NCBI GenBank assembly: GCA_002346425.1
Contig: DDZS01000053.1
Coordinates: 1-14,293, forward strand
DNA from: Alphaproteobacteria bacterium UBA3002
GTDB lineage: Bacteria; Pseudomonadota; Alphaproteobacteria; Rickettsiales; UBA3002
Direction of reading: 5' to 3'
DNA: 14,293 bases
Part shown: one piece after another, positions 6,014 through 12,804 of the stretch
Position numbering within the stretch: position 1 is the stretch's first letter
Layout of the letters: each line of letters starts with the position of its first letter
Program-made: the position numbers and the translations under genes
Notes under the pieces: model-generated
Databases searched by the model: none
What the model saw: the letters and a program-made list of their open reading frames with translations, nothing else
Told to the model about the DNA's origin: nothing

Positions 6014-8173
6014 CTAAAGATAAATATCAATCAGCGTGATAATGGTGATGGTGAGAATAATATACGCCACAAACGAGCTGATCCGTCCTCCTAAATCGCG
6101 CGACACATCTTTCAGCATGGCGCGATTGGCCAGGCTATCCATTTTTAGTTTATTATGGTGATAGACCAGCGATGCGCGGCGAAATCCGCTATAATCCTGA
6201 TGGGTAAATTCATTTTCGACCAGAATCGCCAATACTTTGCCCAGAAGCCCGGTTTTTGCAGCGGCGCGCAATTGCAGCTTCATTTTTTTGCGCAATTTGC
6301 GGCTATGGATATTTTCCATCAACACTTCGAGGCGCATTGCCGCCCAGCAGGCGAGGCCCGGCAGTTTTTTTCGCATCTTTTTATCCTGCGATATTTGAAT
6401 CAATCGCAAGGCTTGTAATTCTGGATGCCCATGCAAACGCGGTAATTTAGAAAGGCGCGCAAAGTTAGCTTCTTTGGAGATCGCCGTTTTACTGGCTAAA
6501 AAGGCACCCAAATGTTTGTCATTCAGTTTCGTATCCGGCGCTAAACGTTTGGATAACGTATCCATAACTTGCAAACAATTATCAATTTCCATCACATGAA
6601 ACGGCATCAGCCATTCGCAATGACATGGCAGGGTGGGGTTAAAGTCGTAAAGCATGCGCTCTAATCCGAAGCCCATTTGCTGTTGCTTGGCATAGACTTT
6701 ATTGCGCTGCATCCGGTAAAGCAGATCGCGCGTGCTCTGTGTTTTTTCTATGGTCGATAAATCCGCCCAGATACTTGGCATATCCGATGCGATAATTTCA
6801 CGAAGGTAACCAATGTCACGTTGGTTATTTTCAAAATAATAATGCGCTAGTGCCATGCCGATGCCATCGACATTGACGGAAATGCCGCGATATCGAATCG
6901 GCCCCATCGGGTCCAGCGTGACAATTAAGCGCATCAGCATTTCGCTGCTCATCGCTTCTGAGCGCGCGTAGGATGTGCCGAAAGACCGTAACACGCGACG
7001 CACTTCTTCGGCCAGATCGCCTTTGTGAGCGCTCATCTCCAACCAACGGTCGAGCTTGGCTTCGCTAATTTCAGCAACGGAGGCCGACCAATGCCGGTAT
7101 AACCCATGCGCCAAGGCTCGGATGCTGAAATATTCTTTCCCGTGCATCTCAAAGGGGCGGGTGGCATCGTTAGGGCTGGAAGGTAACACGAGATTGAAAC
7201 GACGCCCATTCAGCCAACTATTCAGGCTATCTAAGGTCCAGCGCTCGGCCTTGTTATCAACAAACACACCGCGGAAGAAATCGAGCAGTAGGTCCGAAAT
7301 GTCGCGTTCGCCAACGAATAAATTATACGCGCCTTTATCGAGTAATAAGGCGGTGAATTCATCGCGGCTTAGATTGCGAAATTTATCTAATCCATAGAGA
7401 CTTTCGACGGCTAACACCCCCATGGCATAGACATCGCTCTGTTCGGTTGCGGAGCCTTTGGCGATGGGATCGGTAAGCAAGCGTTCAATTGGTTCGTAGA
7501 GGAAATCCTGCGTTAAGCCATGCGGTTCTGACACGCATTCGGATAGCCGGACCGTGTTTCCTTCGACGAAAATATCACGCGGATTGATCCGACCATGACT
7601 GCCACCTTTTTCCCGCAAAATTTGCAGCACCCCGGCAATCGGGCGTAGTACCAATTCATACAGATCTTGCTCGGAAAAGCGCTGGCGCTTGTCGAAATAA
7701 TCCGACATGCGCGTGCCTACCGGGCGATCAAATACCATTGTAAGACGATTGGCGCGTGCCTCCGAAATGCGGGCTACGCCATAATCGTGGCAGGTCAGAA
7801 GGTTGCGTGATCCCGCGCCATGCAGGCCTTCAATGGCGGCCATGCGGTACGGAATTTTAGGGTCGCACACCATGGCATAGAGCTGCGCATCCGGATGCTG
7901 ACTATCGTTTGCCGCATAAGCTTTACCACCCCCGGTATCAAGCTCAGGCAAGGGGTGATCGAGATGAATATTATAGCGATTGTGGAGTAAATCCGGGGTG
8001 GGGTTTTCAATATGAAAAGAGGGCTCATATTCATTAAGAAACGCCTGCAACCCAGACTCAATACGCTCTTCGATGAGTTTAAAATCGGCAATATCCGGGT
8101 CTTCCCCGAACAGTACGTCGGAGCGATCATCCTCCATCGGATCGTCGAGCCAGCTACGCTGCGTCTCGGCCAT
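6014..8173 (-). CDS. Tail-anchored protein kinase-like protein (probable pseudokinase)
   Basis: A 719-residue protein. Residues about 95-330 resemble a Ser/Thr kinase domain. SDVYAMGVL (246-254) matches the helix-F SDVYALG motif, and Arg311 in ERWTLDSLNSWL matches the conserved subdomain XI arginine. Catalytic residues look lost. The HRDLKPxN position reads HGRINPRD (193-200), with Arg for the catalytic Asp. The DFG position reads ECV (212-214). No glycine-rich loop or clear VAIK lysine is seen. Residues about 340-690 are mostly helical, charged and unassigned. Residues about 698-718 form one hydrophobic helix at the extreme C-terminus, so the bulk should face the cytoplasm. The start ATG 8173-8171 has GGGAG upstream at suitable spacing. 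Automated annotation would probably call it a serine/threonine kinase; activity is doubtful. Confidence 0.85.
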   Translation of the reverse strand: MAETQRSWLDDPMEDDRSDVLFGEDPDIADFKLIEERIESGLQAFLNEYEPSFHIENPTPDLLHNRYNIHLDHPLPELDTGGGKAYAANDSQHPDAQLYAMVCDPKIPYRMAAIEGLHGAGSRNLLTCHDYGVARISEARANRLTMVFDRPVGTRMSDYFDKRQRFSEQDLYELVLRPIAGVLQILREKGGSHGRINPRDIFVEGNTVRLSECVSEPHGLTQDFLYEPIERLLTDPIAKGSATEQSDVYAMGVLAVESLYGLDKFRNLSRDEFTALLLDKGAYNLFVGERDISDLLLDFFRGVFVDNKAERWTLDSLNSWLNGRRFNLVLPSSPNDATRPFEMHGKEYFSIRALAHGLYRHWSASVAEISEAKLDRWLEMSAHKGDLAEEVRRVLRSFGTSYARSEAMSSEMLMRLIVTLDPMGPIRYRGISVNVDGIGMALAHYYFENNQRDIGYLREIIASDMPSIWADLSTIEKTQSTRDLLYRMQRNKVYAKQQQMGFGLERMLYDFNPTLPCHCEWLMPFHVMEIDNCLQVMDTLSKRLAPDTKLNDKHLGAFLASKTAISKEANFARLSKLPRLHGHPELQALRLIQISQDKKMRKKLPGLACWAAMRLEVLMENIHSRKLRKKMKLQLRAAAKTGLLGKVLAILVENEFTHQDYSGFRRASLVYHHNKLKMDSLANRAMLKDVSRDLGGRISSFVAYIILTITIITLIDIYL

Positions 8174-8200
8174 ACCACACTCCCTATTGTTTTTTTAGGT

Positions 8201-8230
8201 AGTATAGCGCGGTTTCGCCGCAATAATCAA
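8201..8230 (-). promoter_or_regulatory. Promoter of the pseudokinase-membrane protein(-tgt) unit
   Basis: In the 74-bp gap after purA, the minus strand has TTGATT (8230-8225) and TATACT (8206-8201) with an 18-bp spacer, matching the sigma-70 boxes at 4/6 and 5/6. Transcription would start near 8195, leaving about 20 nt of leader with the GGGAG ribosome site. The spacer holds a small inverted repeat, GCGG (8209-8212) and CCGC (8218-8221) around a 5-nt loop, which could be an operator half-site pair or a remnant purA terminator without a U-tract. Confidence 0.5.
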
Positions 8231-8247
8231 TCCTCTAGCGCGAAATG

Positions 8248-9543
8248 TTAGCCAATCGCAAACGGATCGCGCACCAGAATGGTATCTTCGCGCTTCGGGC
8301 TGGTAGATAAGAGCGCCACCGGGCATTCGATCAGTTCTTCGACACGACGGATATATTTCACTGCGCGAGCCGGTAAGTCAGCCCAGCTGCGTGCGCCGAA
8401 GGTGCTATCGCTCCAACCGGGCAGGGTTTCATAAATCGGTTCGACTTCGGTTTGCGCTTTTTCGGAAGCTGGCAAATAGTCGAGCACTTCGCCATTCAAG
8501 CGATAACCGACACAGATTTTTAGCTCTTCAAAGCCATCGAGGACATCCAGCTTGGTGAAAGCGATGCCGTGGATGCCGGAAATTTTGATAGCCTGACGGA
8601 CCATCACCGCATCGAACCAACCACAACGCCGTTTGCGACCGGTATTGGTGCCAAACTCGTGGCCACGCTCACCTAACCGCTGGCCCACTTCGTCCTGTAA
8701 TTCCGTAGGGAACGGGCCGCTACCGACGCGCGTGGTGTAGGCTTTGGTGATGCCAAGAATATAATTCAGCGCATTGGGGCCAAGGCCCGCGCCGCTCGCC
8801 GCAGTGCCGGAATGCGTGTTGGAAGACGTGACGTAGGGATAGGTGCCGAAGTCATTGTCGAGCATCGCCCCTTGTGCGCCTTCAAATAGAATGCGTTTGC
8901 CGGATTGTTTATATTCTTGCAGTAAGCGCCAGACGGGCTGTGCAAAGGGAAGAATTTTTGGCGCAACATCGCGTAAGACGTCTAACAATGCCTCAGCGGT
9001 AAAAGGCTCAAGCCCAGAGGCTTCAAGCAACGCATTATGATGCGAGAGCATGCGGTTGATTTTATACTTTAATACATCTTCGTCTTCGAGATCGCAGACG
9101 CGGATTGCGCGGCGTGCGATTTTATCTTCGTAAGCCGGGCCAATCCCCCGCCCGGTGGTGCCGATTTTTTCCGATCCGCGCAGGGCTTCTGCTGCGGCAT
9201 CGAGTTGCGGATGGACAGGGAGAATCAGGCACGCATTCTCGGCGATTTTCAAATTATCCGGCGTGACTTTTACCCCGAGTTTTTCGACTGCTTCGATTTC
9301 ACGCAAAAGCGCCTGCGGATCGACGACTACGCCATTACCGATGACGGAGATTTTATCTTCGCGAACAATACCGGAAGGCAAAAGCGCCAGTTTATAGGTC
9401 ACACCATCGATCACGAGTGTGTGCCCGGCATTGTGGCCACCTTGGAAACGTACCACCACATCGGCGCGGTCGCTTAACCAATCGACAATTTTGCCTTTTC
9501 CTTCATCGCCCCATTGCGATCCGATTACGACGACATGCTGCAT
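8248..9543 (-). CDS. purA: Adenylosuccinate synthetase
   Basis: A 431-residue cytoplasmic enzyme (E. coli PurA has 432) that makes adenylosuccinate from IMP, aspartate and GTP, the first committed step from IMP to AMP. The N-terminal GTP loop GSQWGDEGKGK (8-18) carries catalytic Asp13, and catalytic His41 lies in GGHNAGH. The IMP-binding TTGRGIGPAYEDK block and the TNTGRKRRCGWFD block are intact. The C-terminal guanine-recognition motif STSPKREDTI lies near the end. The start ATG 9543-9541 is preceded by GAGGGA. It overlaps the end of hisZ by 19 nt, so translation is probably coupled. Histidine synthesis yields AICAR, which becomes IMP, so the two overlapping genes sit in connected pathways. 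Confidence 0.98.
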   Translation of the reverse strand: MQHVVVIGSQWGDEGKGKIVDWLSDRADVVVRFQGGHNAGHTLVIDGVTYKLALLPSGIVREDKISVIGNGVVVDPQALLREIEAVEKLGVKVTPDNLKIAENACLILPVHPQLDAAAEALRGSEKIGTTGRGIGPAYEDKIARRAIRVCDLEDEDVLKYKINRMLSHHNALLEASGLEPFTAEALLDVLRDVAPKILPFAQPVWRLLQEYKQSGKRILFEGAQGAMLDNDFGTYPYVTSSNTHSGTAASGAGLGPNALNYILGITKAYTTRVGSGPFPTELQDEVGQRLGERGHEFGTNTGRKRRCGWFDAVMVRQAIKISGIHGIAFTKLDVLDGFEELKICVGYRLNGEVLDYLPASEKAQTEVEPIYETLPGWSDSTFGARSWADLPARAVKYIRRVEELIECPVALLSTSPKREDTILVRDPFAIG

Positions 9544-10430
9544 AGGTCCCTCGCGGCTAATAAATCTTCACTATATAAGGTAATCCCGCAGCCCGGTTTA
9601 TTATCAAATGGGTTGCGATAATGCCCCCCTCGACCGATGAGTCGGCCCGAGGTGCGGTCATAAATATGGTAGCTGATGCCAGTGTAATAACGACGCTGCG
9701 CCTGATCCAGCGGATCGAGCGTGATCGGCGTTTCCGGTAATTCGGCGGCAATCGCTTCGGCCTGATTCAGTAAGGCCTGCATCGCCTCTGCTGCGGCGTC
9801 AGGTAGATTCAATGCTTGCAGGGCGTCGCGCTGCTCTTCCCACGCGCCGTTGATACGGCACAATTTGGCGAGTAATGGCTGGTCTAATGCCGTTAGCGCC
9901 GCGCTATCTTTACGCGTGACGGCATGCGTCAGTTCTTCCGATTGGCTGATGTCGAGCGCTTTCCACAAAGCGGGCGAAGCAAGATCAATTGAGAGTTGGG
10001 TGATGCCATATGCATTCAATGCGTCGCGCACCACGCGCAATACGCGCAAATCATCGATTTCTCCGCAACATTCCACGCCGATCTGACGGAGCTGGCGGGT
10101 CTGATGCATCGGGTGCGGCAAAGTGCGGATCACTTGACCAGAGTAACATAAGAGTGATTTCTCGCCCATGCTGGCCGCCATGCGCGCGACTTGCGGTGTC
10201 ATGTCCGAACGCAGCGTCATCATGCGCTGGGTCATCGGGTCCATCACCTTGAAACTACTGTCGTCAAGGTGGCCTTGTGTATCGGTATATTCCAGAAGCG
10301 GCGGCTGAACGAGCTGAAAACCGGCCTGTTCAAACACGTCGAGCAAGGTATGGGTGCACATAGCCTCCGCCTGCGCCATTTCGGGCGGCAAGTCATAAAA
10401 ACCGGCGGGGAGCAGGGTAGGTTTCGTCAT
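9525..10430 (-). CDS. hisZ: ATP phosphoribosyltransferase regulatory subunit HisZ
   Basis: A 301-residue HisRS-like protein without an anticodon-binding domain, as expected of HisZ, the partner that short-form HisG needs for activity and histidine feedback. Class II synthetase-like motifs are visible. LLPAGFYDLPP (6-16) opens the domain and LRSDMTPQVARMAAS (83-97) is motif 2. RQIGVECCGE (125-134) follows, then YYTGISY (258-264) and GRGGHYR (276-282), the last replacing the usual GGRYD. I chose ATG 10430-10428 because the family N-terminus begins there; an upstream in-frame GTG at 10472 would add 14 residues with no ribosome site. It is shorter than many alphaproteobacterial HisZ proteins. No hisG or hisS lies in the window. 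Confidence 0.87.
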   Translation of the reverse strand: MTKPTLLPAGFYDLPPEMAQAEAMCTHTLLDVFEQAGFQLVQPPLLEYTDTQGHLDDSSFKVMDPMTQRMMTLRSDMTPQVARMAASMGEKSLLCYSGQVIRTLPHPMHQTRQLRQIGVECCGEIDDLRVLRVVRDALNAYGITQLSIDLASPALWKALDISQSEELTHAVTRKDSAALTALDQPLLAKLCRINGAWEEQRDALQALNLPDAAAEAMQALLNQAEAIAAELPETPITLDPLDQAQRRYYTGISYHIYDRTSGRLIGRGGHYRNPFDNKPGCGITLYSEDLLAARDLCSMSS

Positions 10431-10440
10431 ACGCTCGCGA

Positions 10441-10469
10441 GAATTAACCAAGTTGGCTGGTATTGTCCA
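10441..10469 (-). promoter_or_regulatory. Weak candidate promoter of hisZ-purA
   Basis: The 92-bp gap between the divergent hisZ and xth genes must hold both promoters. On the minus strand, TGGACA (10469-10464) lies 17 bp from TAATTC (10446-10441). The -35 box is good but the -10 box is poor. A start near 10436 would exclude the upstream GTG as the hisZ start. I found no convincing pair of boxes for xth on the plus strand. Confidence 0.25.
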
Positions 10470-10522
10470 CACTTTGCTGAATTTAAGCAGGCGGATGGCA
10501 CAGCTTGCGCTACTGCTGACGC

Positions 10523-11311
10523 ATGCGTATCACCAGTTTCAACATTAATTCGGTGCGGATTCGACTGCATCTGATTGAGCAAATCGTCCAGCAGGTCAAT
10601 CCGGATATTCTGTGCCTACAGGAAACAAAGGTCGATAATCCGCTGTTTCCATATGACGAATTGCGGGCCATGGGCTTCCCTTATATCGAAATTCACGGGC
10701 AAAAAGGCTATCATGGCGTGGCGATTCTTTCGAAAGTGCCGGTGACCGAAGTGCAAAGCCTGACACTGGCCGAAAAACCCGATGCGAGGCATATCGCGGT
10801 ACGCCTGCCAGATGGGACGGAGTTGCATAATTTCTACGTGCCCGCGGGGGGCGATATTCCGGACCCGGAGGCTAATCCGAAGTTTCGTCACAAGCTTGAC
10901 TATTACGATGACCTGCTGCGCTGGAGTAAGGCGCTGGACCCCAAAAAGCCAGTGGTCATGCTGGGGGATATGAATGTCGCGCCGTTGGAGCATGATGTCT
11001 GGTCGCATAAACAAATGCTGAAGATTGTTAGTCATACGCCCATAGAAATTGAAAAGATGACGGCTTTGCGCGAAAGCGCCAACTGGCTGGATTGCGCGCG
11101 GCTGTCGACCTCGCCGGAAGAAAAGCTGTATAGCTGGTGGAGTTACCGCGCGAAAGACTGGGAAGCGTCTGACCGCGGGCGACGGCTGGACCATATCTGG
11201 GTCACCCCGGCTTTGACCGATCGGGTAGGGGAAACGCGTATTCTTAAGGCCGCCCGCGGATGGGAGAAGCCTTCCGATCATGTGCCGGTTACGCTGGAGT
11301 TGCGTGCGTGA
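10523..11311 (+). CDS. xth: Exodeoxyribonuclease III (AP endonuclease)
   Basis: A 262-residue enzyme of the endonuclease-exonuclease-phosphatase superfamily. It cuts DNA at abasic sites in base-excision repair and removes nucleotides from 3' ends. All core residues of the ExoIII family are present: Asn7 in SFNINSVR, metal ligand Glu34 in LCLQETK, catalytic Tyr105 in NFYVPAGGD, and Asp149 and Asn151 in LGDMNVAP. Near the C-terminus are RRLDHIWVTP and the SDH motif with Asp252 and His253. Length is normal for the family. The start ATG 10523 has no obvious Shine-Dalgarno sequence but aligns with the family N-terminus (MRI.SFN.NS). It heads a three-gene plus-strand operon. Confidence 0.96.
   Translation: MRITSFNINSVRIRLHLIEQIVQQVNPDILCLQETKVDNPLFPYDELRAMGFPYIEIHGQKGYHGVAILSKVPVTEVQSLTLAEKPDARHIAVRLPDGTELHNFYVPAGGDIPDPEANPKFRHKLDYYDDLLRWSKALDPKKPVVMLGDMNVAPLEHDVWSHKQMLKIVSHTPIEIEKMTALRESANWLDCARLSTSPEEKLYSWWSYRAKDWEASDRGRRLDHIWVTPALTDRVGETRILKAARGWEKPSDHVPVTLELRA
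11295..11311 (+). promoter_or_regulatory. GGAG ribosome site and GTGA start/stop overlap
   Basis: GGAG at 11295-11298 lies 9 nt before GTG 11308-11310. That GTG overlaps the TGA stop of xth (11309-11311) in the tetramer GTGA, a classic translational-coupling junction. This decides the start of the peptidase gene over an ATG at 11260 inside xth. Confidence 0.7.
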
Positions 11312-12360
11312 TCACTTTTTTCGGGCTTGTCGGCTTCGCGCTGATCCTGTTAGTAGGGATCATGATGTTTTTACCGATGGCCGCCAGTGTCTTACTATTT
11401 TCGCAACCCGTTGAGTGCCGGTTAGGCGAGGAATGCTTTATCCAGAATTACGTCGATGTCGACCCGAGCGAAGAATGGAAAGATTATCGCTGCGGCTCGC
11501 TCAGCTATGACGGCCACAAGGGTACGGATTTTCGCGTGCCCAGTCTGAAAGCGATGCAGGACGGTGTGCGCGTGTTAGCGGCGGCAGAAGGCGAAGTGGT
11601 ACGCCTGCGCGATGGGATGGCGGATATTTCGTTTCGTGATCAGGCAGACGCGCAAGTGGCCGATCGCGAATGCGGTAACGGGATTGTGATTAAACATCGT
11701 GGCGGCTTTGAGACGCAGTATTGCCATTTGAAGCAGGGCAGTTTGCTGGTAAAGCAAGGGGATAAAGTCACGCGTGAACAGCCCATTGCCGAAATAGGCC
11801 TATCAGGCAAAACCGAATTCCCACATGTGCATTTTGAAATCCGTAATGCGAAGGGCGAGATTGTCGACCCCTTCTTAGGCGTGCGCGACACGGTGCAATG
11901 CAATGAGGATGAGCCGGACGATACGCTTTGGACCGCTACCAGCAAACCTGCGATGCGTTATATCCGAACCGCCGTGCTCGATAGCGGCTTCTATACGAAG
12001 CAGATTACGGCACCGGAAGCCTATACGGGCGAGATGCGCGTGACGGAGGAAGTGCCGTATAATGCCCCGGCTCTGGTGTTCTGGGCCACTTTCATGGGTG
12101 CGCAGGATCAGGACGCGCTGGTGATGCAATTGGTCGGGCCGGATGGCAAACCGCTCGTCAATTACTCGACCAAAGTGGAGGGCAATAAAGCACAGATGTT
12201 CCAACTGGTGGGAAAGAAAGCGCCGCGCAGTCGCATTTGGCCAGCCGGAGAATATAAAGCCCTGGGGCAGTTATTGCGTGGGCCGGATCTGGTGCAACAG
12301 GTAGTGGCCGAAACTGAATTATCCATTCAAGTGCCCGAAGCGCCGGAGACTTCGCAATAA
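11308..12360 (+). CDS. Membrane-anchored or exported M23 (LytM-type) metallopeptidase
   Basis: A 350-residue protein from GTG 11308. Residues about 2-32 are hydrophobic and act as a signal or anchor, placing the rest in the periplasm. The M23 domain spans about residues 50-195 with an intact zinc site: His70 and Asp74 in HKGTDF, His140 in QYCHLKQG, and His173 and His175 in HVHFEIR. Intact LytM domains usually cut peptidoglycan cross-bridges or stems; catalytically dead ones activate amidases. The roughly 140 residues after the domain look beta-rich and unassigned, perhaps an Ig-like domain. Cys37, 43, 62, 122, 139 and 199 could form periplasmic disulfides. It is coupled to xth upstream, and ratA follows 3 bp after its stop. 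Confidence 0.88.
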   Translation: MITFFGLVGFALILLVGIMMFLPMAASVLLFSQPVECRLGEECFIQNYVDVDPSEEWKDYRCGSLSYDGHKGTDFRVPSLKAMQDGVRVLAAAEGEVVRLRDGMADISFRDQADAQVADRECGNGIVIKHRGGFETQYCHLKQGSLLVKQGDKVTREQPIAEIGLSGKTEFPHVHFEIRNAKGEIVDPFLGVRDTVQCNEDEPDDTLWTATSKPAMRYIRTAVLDSGFYTKQITAPEAYTGEMRVTEEVPYNAPALVFWATFMGAQDQDALVMQLVGPDGKPLVNYSTKVEGNKAQMFQLVGKKAPRSRIWPAGEYKALGQLLRGPDLVQQVVAETELSIQVPEAPETSQ

Positions 12361-12363
12361 CCT

Positions 12364-12804
12364 ATGCGCACGCATCACGACACTAAGCGTTACCCCTATA
12401 CGCCCGAACAATTGTTCGATCTGGTGGCGGATGTCGGCTCATACCCTGAATTTATTCCGTGGGTAAAGGGCGCGCGCATCACGGAACACACCGAAACGCG
12501 GTTTGTGGCGGAGCTTATTGTACGGTTTAAAGGCATCACCGAAACCTACGCATCCGAAGTTGTGCTAAATCGTCCGAAAAGCGTCGATGTAGCATTGGTG
12601 CGCGGACCGTTTAATCATCTGGAGAATCACTGGCGATTTACGCCGACGGAAGATGGTGGCTGCGAAATTGATTTTAAGGTGGCGTTTGAGTTTAAAAATA
12701 TCGTACTCGATACGCTCATCGGCGCGCTATTCGCGCGGGCAACGGAAAAAATGATCGATGCGTTTTCTGAGCGAGCGGAGCAGCTCTACGGCACTCCTAA
12801 ATAG
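12364..12804 (+). CDS. ratA: RatA/Coq10-type START-domain protein
   Basis: A 146-residue soluble protein of the polyketide cyclase/START (SRPBCC) fold. The Coq10/RatA signature LFDLVADVGSYPEFIPWV lies at residues 17-34, followed by curved-sheet strands and GPFNHLENHWRF near 81-92. A long C-terminal helix (about 110-140) closes the lipid pocket. Coq10 proteins bind ubiquinone and support respiration. E. coli RatA has also been described as blocking 70S ribosome assembly. No RatB-like partner is present here, so a ubiquinone-chaperone role seems more likely than toxin-antitoxin. ATG 12364 follows the peptidase stop by 3 nt. The end overlaps the convergent orphan gene by 8 nt. Confidence 0.92.
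   Translation: MRTHHDTKRYPYTPEQLFDLVADVGSYPEFIPWVKGARITEHTETRFVAELIVRFKGITETYASEVVLNRPKSVDVALVRGPFNHLENHWRFTPTEDGGCEIDFKVAFEFKNIVLDTLIGALFARATEKMIDAFSERAEQLYGTPK

Noticed and set aside
7056..7397. 113-codon plus-strand frame opposite the pseudokinase gene
   Set aside because: Antisense shadow of a well-supported gene, with no recognisable domain.
10431..10472. GTG 10472 as start of hisZ
   Set aside because: No ribosome binding site precedes it, and the added 14 residues do not resemble the HisZ N-terminus, which begins MTKPTLLPAG at 10430.
11260..11307. ATG 11260 as start of the M23 peptidase
   Set aside because: It would lie 52 nt inside xth and add a 16-residue polar and cysteine-containing leader before the hydrophobic segment. 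GTG 11308 has a GGAG site and the GTGA overlap.
12364..12804. RatA as part of a toxin-antitoxin system
   Set aside because: No RatB-like or other small partner gene lies next to it; the downstream neighbour is convergent. The Coq10-type role fits better.
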